Shown: positions 34,510-44,897 of the stretch, in pieces
Numbering within the stretch: the first letter of the stretch is position 1
Layout: the number at the start of each line of letters is the position of its first letter
Notes under the pieces: generated by a model
The model's database searches: none
What the model was told of the DNA's origin: nothing
The model's input: only the letters and a program-made list of their open reading frames with translations
Source: Pseudomonas fluorescens
GTDB lineage: Bacteria; Pseudomonadota; Gammaproteobacteria; Pseudomonadales; Pseudomonadaceae
Direction of reading: 5' to 3'
Length of the DNA stretch: 64,000 nucleotides
Assembly (NCBI RefSeq): GCF_002837185.1
Contig: NZ_KZ477989.1
Location: forward strand, 193,276 to 257,275
Position numbers and translations under genes: made by a program

Positions 34510-35963
34510 GCAAGTCGCTACTTTCCTTAGCCGTCACCGCCTTCGTGCTCAGTGGCTGCTCGCTTATCCCCGACTACCAGCGCCCCGAAGCGCCGGTAGC
34601 GGCGCAGTTCCCGCAGGGGCCGGCGTACTCGTCGGCCCAGGCGCCGGGCCAGGCTGCCGCGGAGCAAGGCTGGAAGCAGTTTTTCCATGACCCTGTCCTG
34701 CAACAGCTGATCCAGACCGCGCTGGTGAACAACCGCGACCTGCGCGTCGCGGCCCTGAACATCGACGCCTATGCGGCGCAGTACCAGATCCAGCGTGCCG
34801 ACCTGTTCCCGGCCGTCTCGGCCACCGGCAACGGTACCCGTTCGCGTACCCCGGCGCGGCTGTCGCAGACCGGCGAATCGAGCATTTCCAGCCAGTACTC
34901 GGTGGGCCTGGGGATCAGCTCTTATGAGCTGGACCTGTTTGGCCGCGTGCGCAGCCTGAGCGAAGAAGCATTGCAGAAGTACTTCGCCACCGAAGAAGCG
35001 CGGCGCAGCACCCAGATCAGCCTGGTGGCCAGCGTGGCGAATGCCTACCTGACCTGGCAGGCCGACAAGGAACTGCTCAAGCTGACCCAGGACACCCTCG
35101 GGGCGTTCGAGCAGAGCTTCAAGCTGACCTCGCGCAGCAACGAAGTCGGCGTGGCCTCGGCCCTCGACCTGAGCCAGGCGCGCACCTCGGTGGAAAACGC
35201 CCGGGTGCAGCTTGCCCGGTATACGCGCCAGGTGGCCCAGGACGAAAACAGCCTGACCCTGCTGCTGGGCACCGGCCTGCCGGCGAATATCGCCAGCAAG
35301 CCACTGTCTGATGACCTGCTCAGCGAAGTACCCGCCGGCCTGCCGTCGGACCTGCTGCAACGGCGTCCCGACATCGTCCAGGCCGAGTACAACCTCAAGG
35401 CCGCCAACGCCAACATCGGTGCGGCCCGTGCGGCGTTCTTCCCGAGCATCAGCCTGACCGCCAGCGCCGGCACCGCCAGCCCGAACCTGGGCGGCCTGTT
35501 CAAGGGCGGCTCGGGCACCTGGTCGTTCGCACCGCAGATCAACATCCCGATCTTCAACGCCGGTAGCCTGCGCGCAAGCCTGGACTACTCGAAGATCCAG
35601 AAAGAGATCAACGTGGCCAACTACGAGAAGGCGATCCAGACCGGCTTCCAGGAAGTCTCCGACGGCCTCGCCGCACGTCAGACCTACAAGCAGCAACTGG
35701 ATGCCCAACGTGGCTTCGTCGCCGCCAACCAGGACTACTACCGCCTGGCCGAGCGTCGCTACCGCATCGGTGTGGACAGCAATTTGACCTTCCTTGATGC
35801 CCAGCGCCAACTGTTCAGTGCCCAGCAATCGCTGATCACCGACCGCCTGGCGCAGCTGACCAGCGAGGTCAACCTGTACAAGGCCCTCGGCGGCGGCTGG
35901 AATGAGCAGACCGCGAAGAACGAGCCGGTGAAAGAACAAGCGCCGCCGCTCAAGTTGTTCTGA
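34506..35963 (+). CDS. emhC: RND efflux outer-membrane channel EmhC
   Basis: A 485-aa outer-membrane lipoprotein (lipobox VLSGC, Cys18) of the OprM/TtgC NodT family. The paired OEP domains show the internal repeat expected of the family: [19 protein letters not shown] and [34 protein letters not shown]. It completes the tripartite pump. It overlaps emhB (ATGA) and ends at a strong terminator. Confidence 0.95.
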   Translation: MSKSLLSLAVTAFVLSGCSLIPDYQRPEAPVAAQFPQGPAYSSAQAPGQAAAEQGWKQFFHDPVLQQLIQTALVNNRDLRVAALNIDAYAAQYQIQRADLFPAVSATGNGTRSRTPARLSQTGESSISSQYSVGLGISSYELDLFGRVRSLSEEALQKYFATEEARRSTQISLVASVANAYLTWQADKELLKLTQDTLGAFEQSFKLTSRSNEVGVASALDLSQARTSVENARVQLARYTRQVAQDENSLTLLLGTGLPANIASKPLSDDLLSEVPAGLPSDLLQRRPDIVQAEYNLKAANANIGAARAAFFPSISLTASAGTASPNLGGLFKGGSGTWSFAPQINIPIFNAGSLRASLDYSKIQKEINVANYEKAIQTGFQEVSDGLAARQTYKQQLDAQRGFVAANQDYYRLAERRYRIGVDSNLTFLDAQRQLFSAQQSLITDRLAQLTSEVNLYKALGGGWNEQTAKNEPVKEQAPPLKLF

Positions 35964-35979
35964 TAGCGCCTGTCTAATC

Positions 35980-36012
35980 AAACCGCTTCCCTTACCGGAA
36001 GCGGTTTTTTTT
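35980..36012 (+). terminator. Rho-independent terminator of emhABC
   Basis: AACCGCTTCC-CTTACC-GGAAGCGGTT is followed by eight or more T residues. Confidence 0.9.
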
Positions 36013-36126
36013 TGCCATGTCACTAACCCCTGCGAATCAAAGGTGGGCGCTGGCTTGCCTTCACTTCAACCTTTCAGGGTAAGATTGGTAACAGATTCTT
36101 ACAGACCACAGAGGGAGCTTGTCGTA

Positions 36127-37824
36127 ATGATCGTAGGCATTGACCTGGGCACGACCAATAGCCTGGCCGCCGTGTGGCGCGGCGATGCCGCCGAAATGGT
36201 GCCCAATGCCCTTGGCCAGTTGCTGACCCCAAGCGTGGTAGGCATGGATGATCAAGGCCGCATCCTGGTGGGCCAAGCCGCCAAGGAACGCCTGCATACT
36301 CACCCGCACCTGACCACGTCGCTGTTCAAGCGCTACATGGGCAGTGCCACCGAAGTGCGCCTGGGCGACCGCTCGTTCCGCCCCGAAGAGCTGTCGGCGC
36401 TGGTCCTCAAAAGCCTCAAGGAAGACATCGAGCGCACCTATGGCCAAACCGTCACCGAAGCGGTGATCAGCGTGCCCGCCTACTTCAGCGACGGCCAGCG
36501 CAAAGCCACGCGCATTGCCGGTGAACTGGCGGGGCTCAATGTTGAAAAACTGATCAACGAGCCCACCGCCGCCGCCTTGGCTTATGGCTTGCACCAGCGT
36601 GACAAGGAAACCTCGTTCCTGGTTTTCGATCTCGGCGGCGGCACCTTTGACGTGTCGATCATCGAGCTGTTCGACGGTGTAATGGAAGTACGCGCCAGCG
36701 CCGGCGACAACTTCCTGGGCGGCGAAGACTTCGACACGTTGTTGCTGGAGCACTTCGTCGACAGCCAGCGCAATGCCCAGGGTTTCCCGCCCACCAGCAG
36801 TGTGTTGCAAGCCCTGCGTCGCGAAGCCGAGCGCGTGCGCAAAGCCTTGGGCCAGGACGACAGCGCCGAGTTCGCCCTGCGTATCGATGGCCAGCAGTGG
36901 GTCACAACCATCACCCAGGCCGAACTCGCCAAGCTCTACACGCCCTTGTTGGAACGCCTGCGCGCACCGATTGAACGCGCCCTGCGAGACGCACGCATTC
37001 GGGTCGGTGACCTGGATGAAATCCTGCTGGTCGGCGGCACCACGCGCATGCCGCTGGTGCGCAAACTGGCCGCTGGTTTGTTCGGGCGTTTCCCGTCCAT
37101 CAGCCTCGACCCGGACCAGGTGGTTGCCCACGGCGCGGCGATCCAGGCCGCGCTCAAAGCCCGCTCGGCGGCACTGGAAGAAATCGTGCTGACCGACGTC
37201 TGCCCCTACACCCTGGGTATCGAAACCTCGAACCAGTACGGCGGCCATATCGAAAGCGGGCATTACCTGCCGCTGATCGAACGCAACAGCAGCGTGCCGG
37301 TGAGCCGGGTCAAAAGCGTGGTCACGCTCTACGACGACCAGCCCCGCGTGCTGCTGAAAATCTACCAAGGCGAAAGCCGTCTGGTGAAAGACAACATCGA
37401 ACTGGGCCAGTTGGAAATCCCCGTGCCCAAGCGCAAGGCTGGCGAAGTCTCACTGGACGTGCGCTTCACCTACGACAACAACGGTTTGCTCGAAGCCCAG
37501 GTGAACATTCCGCTGACCGGCGAGCAGCACTCGCTGGTGATCGAAAACAATCCTGGCGTGCTCAGCCCGCAAGAGATCCAGCAACGCCTGCAAGCGTTGG
37601 CATTGTTGAAAATTCACCCGCGCGACCAGCAGGTCAACACCGTGCTGACCGCCCGCCTCGAACGGCTCTACCAGGAAAGCCTGGGCGAGCTGCGCGAGCA
37701 ACTCGGACACTGGGCCGCGCAGTTTCAGCAAGTGCTCGACACCCAGGACGAGCGCCGCATCCGTGAGGCCCGCAGCGAACTGACCCGACAACTTGAGCAA
37801 CTCGATAACGGGTTCTGGCGCTGA
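36127..37824 (+). CDS. hscC: Hsp70-family chaperone HscC
   Basis: A 565-aa Hsp70. The nucleotide-binding domain starts [17 protein letters not shown], with [18 protein letters not shown] and the [13 protein letters not shown] loop. The interdomain linker and a shortened substrate-binding domain follow ([36 protein letters not shown]). Length and lid truncation match HscC rather than DnaK. I chose the ATG at 36127 because the ATPase fold begins there. It is followed 11 bases later by a J-like membrane protein, the usual HscC partner arrangement. Confidence 0.93.
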   Translation: MIVGIDLGTTNSLAAVWRGDAAEMVPNALGQLLTPSVVGMDDQGRILVGQAAKERLHTHPHLTTSLFKRYMGSATEVRLGDRSFRPEELSALVLKSLKEDIERTYGQTVTEAVISVPAYFSDGQRKATRIAGELAGLNVEKLINEPTAAALAYGLHQRDKETSFLVFDLGGGTFDVSIIELFDGVMEVRASAGDNFLGGEDFDTLLLEHFVDSQRNAQGFPPTSSVLQALRREAERVRKALGQDDSAEFALRIDGQQWVTTITQAELAKLYTPLLERLRAPIERALRDARIRVGDLDEILLVGGTTRMPLVRKLAAGLFGRFPSISLDPDQVVAHGAAIQAALKARSAALEEIVLTDVCPYTLGIETSNQYGGHIESGHYLPLIERNSSVPVSRVKSVVTLYDDQPRVLLKIYQGESRLVKDNIELGQLEIPVPKRKAGEVSLDVRFTYDNNGLLEAQVNIPLTGEQHSLVIENNPGVLSPQEIQQRLQALALLKIHPRDQQVNTVLTARLERLYQESLGELREQLGHWAAQFQQVLDTQDERRIREARSELTRQLEQLDNGFWR

Positions 37825-37835
37825 AGGAAATCCAC

Positions 37836-39518
37836 ATGGACTGTTGGACAGTGTTGCAATTGGCGGACGATGCCGACGAACGGACCATCAAGCGAACCTA
37901 CGCGCGACTGCTGAAAAGCTGCCGCCCGGACGATGATCCCGAAGGGTTCCAGCGTCTGCGCGAAGCTTATGAGGCTGCATTGGGATACGCACGCTGGCGT
38001 GCAGACAACGAAGAGGAACAGCGCGCAACTGCCGTCGTCGAACAGACTGACAGCAACCTCAAGGATTTGGCCGAGCTGATGGATGTCCGTCCCTTGAGCC
38101 CTGCTGCGTTCGAGGCACCTGCGCCCAAAGGCGCCTACGACCTGGCCGAGCTGATGGACGTCAGTACGCTCAGCCCCGCGCCCTTTGAAGCGCCAAAACC
38201 TGACCCGGTCCATGCGTTGCTCACCGGCCTCAACGCCGACAACCTCGATGAGCGCTGGGCCCAGGCCCGGCAACAGGACTGCAGCGACGCCTTCCAGGCC
38301 GGCCTGCTGCGCCACTGCTTTGAAGCCCCCGGCGAGCGCAGTGCAATTACCCGTTGGGCGATGCAACAGCTGGAATGGCTGACACCCTGGCAACGGGTGG
38401 CCATGACGCCATGGCAGCACGATGCACTGACCAGTGAGCTGTTGCAGGAATATCGCCTCAACTTGCAGGAACTGCTGGAGCAAAAGGCCGAGCGCGAGTT
38501 CATCACCCAACTGACGCACTACAACGAGCAAGCCTGGCTGCGGGTGTTCGATCAGCAGCAACAGTGGCAACACATTATTCTGCAACTGCTGCACGACACC
38601 CAATGGAGCGTGCCGCTGTTTGAACGCGTATGCCAGGCCTTTGGCTGGGACGACCAGAAAGGCGTGTTTGCGGAACCCGCGTGGATGTGGCGCAGCCTGG
38701 TGTCGCGTTGCGAGCAGGAAAGCTTTTATATCAGCCTCCAAGACAAAGCCCAGGACACCCGGCGCACCTGCGCCGATGCCCTGGCCGCGCGCTTGTTGCT
38801 CACGCCCATGACCGCAACCCAACAGATGCGCATCATCGGCAGGTTTGGCCAAAACGAATGGAACGCTTGCCAGCATCTGGGCGAAACCCTGACCTGGCGT
38901 TATCCGCAGTTGATCGAACGCCTGCCCCAAAGCGACCTGTTTTTCTGGCGCAAATTCGTCCCACGACCGATTTACGTCCATGTGCTTATCCGGCTCTGGG
39001 CGATCTTTGCCTTGGCCGCTGTCCTGAACCTCGTTCACGTTGAAACCGAAAAGCTGGACTTCGGGGTCGTACTCATCTTAGTGGTATTGGCGATCTTGCC
39101 GGCCGTGGTCTTCTTTCGGATCACGCAGATGTGGGCCGGGATGAGTGCGTCCTTTGTAGTTGCGGACGTGTGGCTGAGCCAGTATTTGATCCCTAAACGC
39201 GTCAACCCCAACCAGTATTGGCTGGTGTTACGCCACGGCATCCCGCAATTGGCCATGCTCGCGGTGTGCGGGCTGGCACTGGGCATTCTGGGAGCGATTA
39301 CGTATGCCGGGATGCTGCTGATCAACCTGCTGCACAGCAAACGCATCGGCCACATGGGTGAGAAAAGCCTGAAATTTCCGTGGCTCAACGGCCTGCATTG
39401 GGCCTTCTGGAGCCCGCTGCAAGTGGTATTCCTGGTGGTGATGGTGGCGGTGATCATCGCCGCGCAGCACTACCTGCCAGCGGTGCCATGGTCCCATATC
39501 GACCTGCCCAAACAGTAA
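37836..39518 (+). CDS. J-like membrane co-chaperone of HscC
   Basis: A 560-aa protein. Residues 1-50 form a J-domain-like unit (CWTVLQLADDADERTIKRTY, RPDDDPEGFQRLREAY) in which the invariant HPD is replaced by RPD (Arg30-Pro31-Asp32). Two in-frame copies of DLAELMDV..LSPA.FEAP (residues 77-98 and 102-122) make a tandem repeat linker. A soluble helical region follows, then about four transmembrane helices from residue 385 onwards. E. coli HscC works with DjlB/DjlC proteins of similar layout. Coupled to hscC. Confidence 0.8.
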   Translation: MDCWTVLQLADDADERTIKRTYARLLKSCRPDDDPEGFQRLREAYEAALGYARWRADNEEEQRATAVVEQTDSNLKDLAELMDVRPLSPAAFEAPAPKGAYDLAELMDVSTLSPAPFEAPKPDPVHALLTGLNADNLDERWAQARQQDCSDAFQAGLLRHCFEAPGERSAITRWAMQQLEWLTPWQRVAMTPWQHDALTSELLQEYRLNLQELLEQKAEREFITQLTHYNEQAWLRVFDQQQQWQHIILQLLHDTQWSVPLFERVCQAFGWDDQKGVFAEPAWMWRSLVSRCEQESFYISLQDKAQDTRRTCADALAARLLLTPMTATQQMRIIGRFGQNEWNACQHLGETLTWRYPQLIERLPQSDLFFWRKFVPRPIYVHVLIRLWAIFALAAVLNLVHVETEKLDFGVVLILVVLAILPAVVFFRITQMWAGMSASFVVADVWLSQYLIPKRVNPNQYWLVLRHGIPQLAMLAVCGLALGILGAITYAGMLLINLLHSKRIGHMGEKSLKFPWLNGLHWAFWSPLQVVFLVVMVAVIIAAQHYLPAVPWSHIDLPKQ

Positions 39519-39668
39519 CGAGACGCTTGGGCCTGAGCGTATTGCGCAGGCCCGCAACTTGCGTTCGATCATCGCCCACAACCCGCTCTGCCCCACTTTC
39601 ACCGTCCCCGCAGCACCCAGCACCATGGCGGCCACCTGCATAACCCCAATAACAACAGGTCCGATACC

Positions 39669-40919
39669 ATGAGCACTTTCCATCCGCGCCAGCTCCTGCT
39701 GGCCAGCGTTGTCAGCAGTCTTGCCCTGCCCGCTCTTGCCGAGGAACACGGCTTTCTCGAAGACGCCAGCGCCAACCTCAACCTGCGTAATTTTTTCTTC
39801 AATCGCAACTACACCAACCCGACCAAAACCCAGGGCGGCGCGCAGGAGTGGACGCAAAGTTTCATCCTCGACGCCAAGTCCGGGTTCACTCAAGGCACGG
39901 TCGGCTTCGGTGTGGACGTGCTGGGCTTGTATTCGCTCAAGCTCGATGGCGGGCGCGGCACCGGCGGCACGCAGTTGTTGCCGCTGGACCACGACGGCCG
40001 CCCGGCCGATGCGTTCGGGCGCCTGGGCGTGGCGTTCAAGGCGCAGTTTTCCAGGACTGAAGTGAAAGTCGGGGAATGGATGCCGGTGCTGCCGATCCTG
40101 CGCTCGGACGATGGTCGCTCACTCCCGCAAACCCTGCGCGGCGGGCAGATCACATCAAAGGAAATCGATGGCCTGACCCTGTATGGCGGTCAGTTTCGTG
40201 CCAACAGCCCGCGGGACGACAGCAGCATGCGCGACCTGTCGATGACCGGCAAAACCGCGTTCACGTCCGATCGTTTCAACTTCCAGGGCGCCGAATATGC
40301 CTTCAACGACAAACGCACCCAAGTCGGGGTGTGGAATGCCCAGCTCAAGGACATCTACAGCCAGCAGTTCGTCAATCTGATCCACAGCCAGCCCGTAGGC
40401 GACTGGACCCTGGGCGCCAACCTGGGGTTCTTCTACGGCAAGGACGACGGCAGCGCCCGCGCCGGCAACCTGGACAACAAAACCTGGTCCGGCCTGCTGT
40501 CCGCGCGCCACGGTGGCAACACCTTCTACGTCGGCCTGCAAAAACTCACCGGCAACAGCGCCTGGATGCGTGTCAACGGCACCAGCGGCGGCACCCTGGC
40601 CAACGACAGCTATAACTCGAGCTACGACAACGCCGAGGAAAAATCCTGGCAGGTTCGCCACGACTACAACTTCGCCGCCCTTGGCGTACCGGGCCTTACC
40701 CTGATGAACCGCTATATCAGCGGCAGCAACGTGCACACCGGCACGGTGACCGACGGCAAGGAATGGGGCCGCGAAAGCGAATTGGGCTACACCGTACAAA
40801 GCGGCAGCCTGAAAAACCTGACCCTGCGCTGGCGCAACTCCAGCATGCGGCGTGACTACAGCAACAACGAGTTCGATGAAAACCGGTTGATCGTCAGCTA
40901 CCCGATAAGTCTGCTGTAA
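39669..40919 (+). CDS. OprD family outer-membrane porin
   Basis: A 416-aa 18-stranded outer-membrane channel. The signal peptide ends ALPALA-E, followed by the family opening GFLEDASANLNLRNFFFNRNY and the final beta strand RLIVSYPISLL. OprD-type channels take up amino acids, aromatic acids or other small carboxylates. The substrate cannot be told; the aromatic pca cluster nearby is suggestive but not evidence. The 150 bases before it hold no recognised gene. Confidence 0.92.
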   Translation: MSTFHPRQLLLASVVSSLALPALAEEHGFLEDASANLNLRNFFFNRNYTNPTKTQGGAQEWTQSFILDAKSGFTQGTVGFGVDVLGLYSLKLDGGRGTGGTQLLPLDHDGRPADAFGRLGVAFKAQFSRTEVKVGEWMPVLPILRSDDGRSLPQTLRGGQITSKEIDGLTLYGGQFRANSPRDDSSMRDLSMTGKTAFTSDRFNFQGAEYAFNDKRTQVGVWNAQLKDIYSQQFVNLIHSQPVGDWTLGANLGFFYGKDDGSARAGNLDNKTWSGLLSARHGGNTFYVGLQKLTGNSAWMRVNGTSGGTLANDSYNSSYDNAEEKSWQVRHDYNFAALGVPGLTLMNRYISGSNVHTGTVTDGKEWGRESELGYTVQSGSLKNLTLRWRNSSMRRDYSNNEFDENRLIVSYPISLL

Positions 40920-41003
40920 ACCGGCGCCGCAGTTACTGTATGGTGCGCGCCTGCCGCTGCTGATCGCCCCAGCAGCGGCCTTTCATTCGGGCCCGCGCAC
41001 AGC

Positions 41004-41903
41004 ATGAAAACCTTCGTCCCAGCAATCGCAGTGTTTGCCCTGGCCCTGAGCCTGGGCGGCTGTATCGGTTCGCCCATTGCCCTGACGCCGCAGACCGAGC
41101 AACGCCTGCAAGCCCGGGCGCCGATCCGTTTTCTGCTGACTTTCGATGACGGCCCCAGCGCCTCGGGCTACAACAACCCGAGCCGCTCGGTGGTGGCCGA
41201 TCTGGCCGATAACCCGGTATCGCCGGGGATCAAGGCGGTGTTCTTTCTACAGACCGAAGCCGCCCGTTCAGGGGGCAGCGCGCGGGGCCGCAAGACCATG
41301 GTGCGTGAACATGCCGCCGGCCATGTCCTGGCCTTCCACACGGCGACGGCGTTTCATACCAATCATCGCTGGCTCAATGACGCCGAGTTGGAACGCACCC
41401 TGACCCAGGGCGCCGCGGACATCGCCGCCATCACCGGCACGCCGCCCCTGCTGGTGCGGCCACCGTTCTGGAACTACGACCACCGCACATTCGCCGCCTA
41501 CCGACGCCACGGCATGCAGGTCCTGCTGACCGACCTGAGTGCCAACGACGGCAAGATCTGGGGCTTCAATGGCAGCCCACGCCGCCGCGCCAACCTGTAC
41601 CGGCAGCTGTCAGTGGTGCGTGAGCGCATCGCGGCGGGTGAGTTGCCGACGGTGGACGGCGTGGTACCGGTGGTGGTGACCTTCCATGACATCAACCGCT
41701 ACACCGCACGGCATATGCAGGAGTACCTGCAGATCCTGATGGACAGCGCCCGCATCAACGGCCTGAAGACCGCCGCCACGCCCTTCTACACCGACACCGC
41801 CACCCTGCAACGCGCAGCGCTGGCCCGCACGGTCCAGGATATGAACGAGCCGGTGCATCTGCCAGGGGTGTGGAATTGGCTGTGGGACGCCGATGCCCAC
41901 TAA
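41004..41903 (+). CDS. Polysaccharide deacetylase lipoprotein
   Basis: A 299-aa lipoprotein (lipobox SLGGC, Cys20) with a carbohydrate esterase family 4 (NodB) fold. The metal/catalytic motif 1 is LLTFDDGPS (Asp48-Asp49), motif 2 lies in LAFHTATAFHTNH, motif 3 in RPPFWNYD, and the C-terminal motif is VVVTFHDIN. It would remove N- or O-acetyl groups from a glycan in the periplasm. Monocistronic, 84 bases after the porin gene. The substrate is unknown. Confidence 0.88.
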   Translation: MKTFVPAIAVFALALSLGGCIGSPIALTPQTEQRLQARAPIRFLLTFDDGPSASGYNNPSRSVVADLADNPVSPGIKAVFFLQTEAARSGGSARGRKTMVREHAAGHVLAFHTATAFHTNHRWLNDAELERTLTQGAADIAAITGTPPLLVRPPFWNYDHRTFAAYRRHGMQVLLTDLSANDGKIWGFNGSPRRRANLYRQLSVVRERIAAGELPTVDGVVPVVVTFHDINRYTARHMQEYLQILMDSARINGLKTAATPFYTDTATLQRAALARTVQDMNEPVHLPGVWNWLWDADAH

Positions 41904-42006
41904 GCGCCCCGCAACAATTGGATGTGCAGGTATAAATAGATATCAGGAACCCTACATCAATACTTGCCACCAAAGAGGAACGCAACTCTTCATGCCCAGG
42001 TAGACA

Positions 42007-43668
42007 ATGATTACCCAACCGCCCTCCCCGCCCATACCAATGACGGATCCCTTACTTTCGCCAACCTTTCAAGCCTCTGGCGCTCCAACGGCGACGATGA
42101 TTAATATTCCTAGTGTGAGCGACCCTCACGCCAACAACGATCGACGCCTGAGGTTCAACGCAAACTCACGACTCGCCCCAGACCAAAAACCGGTTCATCG
42201 GTACAAAGAGAAATACATCAACGCTGAAGTGCTGCGACACGACAAGCATGTAAAAATAAGTCATGAAACAACCATCAACAGCCTGCATAGAAAACCCCAC
42301 TTAGCCGAAGACTTAGTAGTGGTGATTGAAACAGGCAATGCCAATGACCGTATCAGAATAAAAGACGGTCCCGACCAGAGCATAATCGTCACAGTCAATG
42401 ATAAACCCTACCAACTCAATAAGATTTACTCCGAAGAAAGCGAAGTCTACAGCCTGCGTATTAAAACAAACGGGGGCGACGACTGTGTGCTTGTCGACGC
42501 TGATGTGAAATTCCCCGTAGACATCGACTTAGGGGACGGTAACGATTACGCCCAGGCTGGCTCAGGATATACCACCCTGCGCGGTGGATCAGGCAACGAT
42601 ACGCTTAAGCTCGGCAGTGGCCAGGGCATAGCGTTCGGGGGTGACGGCGAGGATCTGATGATCGCCGGTACCGGTAATGGCGTGCTCAGGGGCAATAATG
42701 GCAATGACCGCATGCAAGCTGGCGAACGGACTAAGGGGAGTAGTCTGTACATGGACGGAGGAGACGGTCACGACTTCATGATTGTCACCAAGAACACCCT
42801 TGATAACCCGACTATTTTACACGGGGGTAAGGGCGAGAACCTTATCGTTACCCACGGCAAGGCCACCGTATACACCGGACGCGATAAAAACATTGTTCGG
42901 ACGCACAGCGACGACAGCGTAATTTATGCCAAACCCACGGACGAAGTTCATCGTACCCCGGGCTCCACACTGACTCACACGACCTTCAAGGAGGTGGGAC
43001 ACAGTGGGTATACCGTCGAAGGTTCTGAAGAGTTTGTACAGACCGTAAAAGATGATCTTGACTTATTACGTTTCTCGCCGACAGGCAAGCAGATGTTAGC
43101 TGAGGCGGACGCGGCAGCGAACCGTAATGATGCTCCGACGCTGATCAAAGAAACCAAAGTCAATAACGGTTCTTATCACTTCAACAGTTTGAAACTGAGA
43201 AAACATTTTTCCACGGACAGACCTGATGAAGTAAACCCTAAAGACAAATGGAAGGGACAAAACTTCGGCGGCGTGTTCACCACATACGACCTGGAAGGAT
43301 TAACTCCAGCCGACTGGGGAGAGGTTACTTACAATCGACCCGGGGATGTCGCGACCGCAGGCGAAATACATTACAACCCCTCCTTTTCGCTCCCTGATGT
43401 TAGTGGCCCCATCGTCACGCTGTACCATGAGATGGCCCATGCGTATAACGGAGCCAACGGCAGCATGCTACCCGGGAGAACAAGGGTGCCGCATAAACTC
43501 TCCGGTGAACGCGATGTTGAACACCAGGCGGTTGGCTTACCCACCGACGCGCCGCCGTTCAACTTCATCAACAGGCCATCTGCGCAACCCACCACGACCA
43601 ACCCCAAGCCGTTCACTGAAAACGCATTGAGAGAGGAACTGCAACTGCCCCTCAGAAAAAAATATTAG
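42007..43668 (+). CDS. M91-family zinc metallopeptidase with RTX-like repeats
   Basis: A 553-aa protein without a signal peptide. Residues 155-290 carry about six glycine/aspartate repeats of RTX type (GGSGNDTLKLGSG, GGDGEDLMIAGTG, GNNGNDRMQAG, GGDGHDFMIV, GGKGENLIV). The C-terminal part has the zinc motif LYHEMAHAYNGANG (His474, Glu475, His478) as in M91 peptidases, the family of the effectors NleD and HopH1, which cleave host kinases. Codon use is AT-richer than both neighbours, suggesting horizontal transfer. No secretion ATPase or chaperone gene is adjacent. The start codon has a weak ribosome binding site. Confidence 0.78.
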   Translation: MITQPPSPPIPMTDPLLSPTFQASGAPTATMINIPSVSDPHANNDRRLRFNANSRLAPDQKPVHRYKEKYINAEVLRHDKHVKISHETTINSLHRKPHLAEDLVVVIETGNANDRIRIKDGPDQSIIVTVNDKPYQLNKIYSEESEVYSLRIKTNGGDDCVLVDADVKFPVDIDLGDGNDYAQAGSGYTTLRGGSGNDTLKLGSGQGIAFGGDGEDLMIAGTGNGVLRGNNGNDRMQAGERTKGSSLYMDGGDGHDFMIVTKNTLDNPTILHGGKGENLIVTHGKATVYTGRDKNIVRTHSDDSVIYAKPTDEVHRTPGSTLTHTTFKEVGHSGYTVEGSEEFVQTVKDDLDLLRFSPTGKQMLAEADAAANRNDAPTLIKETKVNNGSYHFNSLKLRKHFSTDRPDEVNPKDKWKGQNFGGVFTTYDLEGLTPADWGEVTYNRPGDVATAGEIHYNPSFSLPDVSGPIVTLYHEMAHAYNGANGSMLPGRTRVPHKLSGERDVEHQAVGLPTDAPPFNFINRPSAQPTTTNPKPFTENALREELQLPLRKKY

Positions 43669-43686
43669 AAACAGGGCCACCGCCTA

Positions 43687-44085
43687 TCAGGCCGAACCTC
43701 GCGACTCCACGCCCAACTCATCCCACACCGATTCGGCCAAGTGGAACGTCGCATTGGCCGCCGGGATCCCGCAGTAGATCGCGCTCTGCATCAGCACTTC
43801 CTTGATCTCGGCGCGGGTCACGCCGTTGCTGGCGGCGGCACGTAAATGCAGCTTCAACTCTTCGGTGCGGTTCATGCCGATCAGCATCGCGATGGTGATC
43901 AGGCTGCGGGTGTGACGTGGCAAGCCTGGGCGGGTCCAGATGTCTCCCCACGCATGGCGAGTGATCATTTCCTGAAACTCGCTATTGAACTCGGTCAGGG
44001 CATTGAGGCTGCGCTCCACATGGGCGTCGCCCAGCACTTCGCGGCGCACTTGCAGACCCTCGGCATAACGTTGTTTCTCGTCCAC
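43687..44085 (-). CDS. pcaC: 4-carboxymuconolactone decarboxylase
   Basis: A 132-aa enzyme converting 4-carboxymuconolactone to beta-ketoadipate enol-lactone with loss of CO2. The CMD fold includes TRHAWGDIWTRPGLPRHTRSL and LHLRAAASNGVTRAEIKEVL. The start is GTG at 44085 (VDEKQRYAEG), with GAGGAG 9 bases upstream, 10 bases after the pcaD stop; the longer frame lacks a ribosome binding site. Last gene of pcaTBDC. Confidence 0.93.
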   Translation of the reverse strand: MDEKQRYAEGLQVRREVLGDAHVERSLNALTEFNSEFQEMITRHAWGDIWTRPGLPRHTRSLITIAMLIGMNRTEELKLHLRAAASNGVTRAEIKEVLMQSAIYCGIPAANATFHLAESVWDELGVESRGSA

Positions 44086-44095
44086 GAAAAGCTCC

Positions 44096-44887
44096 TCAGC
44101 GGCCCAGCAGAAATTCAATCACGCGGTCGCTGAACGCAGCGCCGGCTTGCACATTGGACAGATGCGCCGCATAGAACTCGGCGTATTCGGCGCCCTTTAC
44201 ATGGTTCTGGATAAAGTGTCCGCCGGCTGGCGGGGTCACCGCGTCTTCCGTGCCGGCAATCACCAGGGTGGGCACTTTGATCGACGCCAACTGATGACGC
44301 AAATCCGCATCGCGCACCGCCGCGCAGTTGGCGGCATACCCTTGGGGCGAAGTGGCCGCAAGCATGGCAGTGATCTGCTCGGCCTGGTGGGGGTTGGCGG
44401 CGGCAAAATCGGCGGTGAACCAGCGTGCAATCGAGGCATCACGCAGTGCAACCATCGCCGCCGCGCCATCGCGCAATACCATTTCGATACGCGGGTTCCA
44501 CACCTCAGGCGTGCCGATCCTGGCGGCGGTGTTGCAGACCACCAGACGATTGAGCCGCGTGCCGGCGTTGATGCCTAACCATTGGCCGATCAACCCGCCC
44601 ATGGACAGCCCGCAAAAATGCACGCGGTCAATATCAAGCGCATCCAGCAACGCGATCACATCGTGACCCAGTTGTTCGATGCTGTAGGGGCCCTCGGTGA
44701 CCAGGGATTTGCCATGGCCGCGGGTATCAAAGCGCAGCAGGCGAAAATGCTGGGTGAATGCCGGCACCTGGATGTCCCACATATGCAGGTCAGTGCCCAG
44801 GGAGTTGGACAGCACCAGTACCGGTGCATCGGCGGGCCCATCGAGTTGGTAATGCAGTTCGCCCTCGGCGAGTTGTACGAAAGCCAC
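44096..44887 (-). CDS. pcaD: 3-oxoadipate enol-lactonase
   Basis: A 263-aa alpha/beta hydrolase that opens beta-ketoadipate enol-lactone to beta-ketoadipate. Nucleophile Ser95 is in the elbow HFCGLSMGGLIG; acid Asp and His are expected in LVIAGTEDAVTPP and FYAAHLSNVQ. It begins 10 bases after pcaB and directly precedes pcaC. Confidence 0.94.
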   Translation of the reverse strand: MAFVQLAEGELHYQLDGPADAPVLVLSNSLGTDLHMWDIQVPAFTQHFRLLRFDTRGHGKSLVTEGPYSIEQLGHDVIALLDALDIDRVHFCGLSMGGLIGQWLGINAGTRLNRLVVCNTAARIGTPEVWNPRIEMVLRDGAAAMVALRDASIARWFTADFAAANPHQAEQITAMLAATSPQGYAANCAAVRDADLRHQLASIKVPTLVIAGTEDAVTPPAGGHFIQNHVKGAEYAEFYAAHLSNVQAGAAFSDRVIEFLLGR

Positions 44888-44897
44888 AGTGGTCTCC

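Noticed and set aside
42007..43668. Type III effector with local secretion system
   Set aside because: No type III or type I secretion genes, chaperone or hrp-type box are visible near it, so export route is left open.
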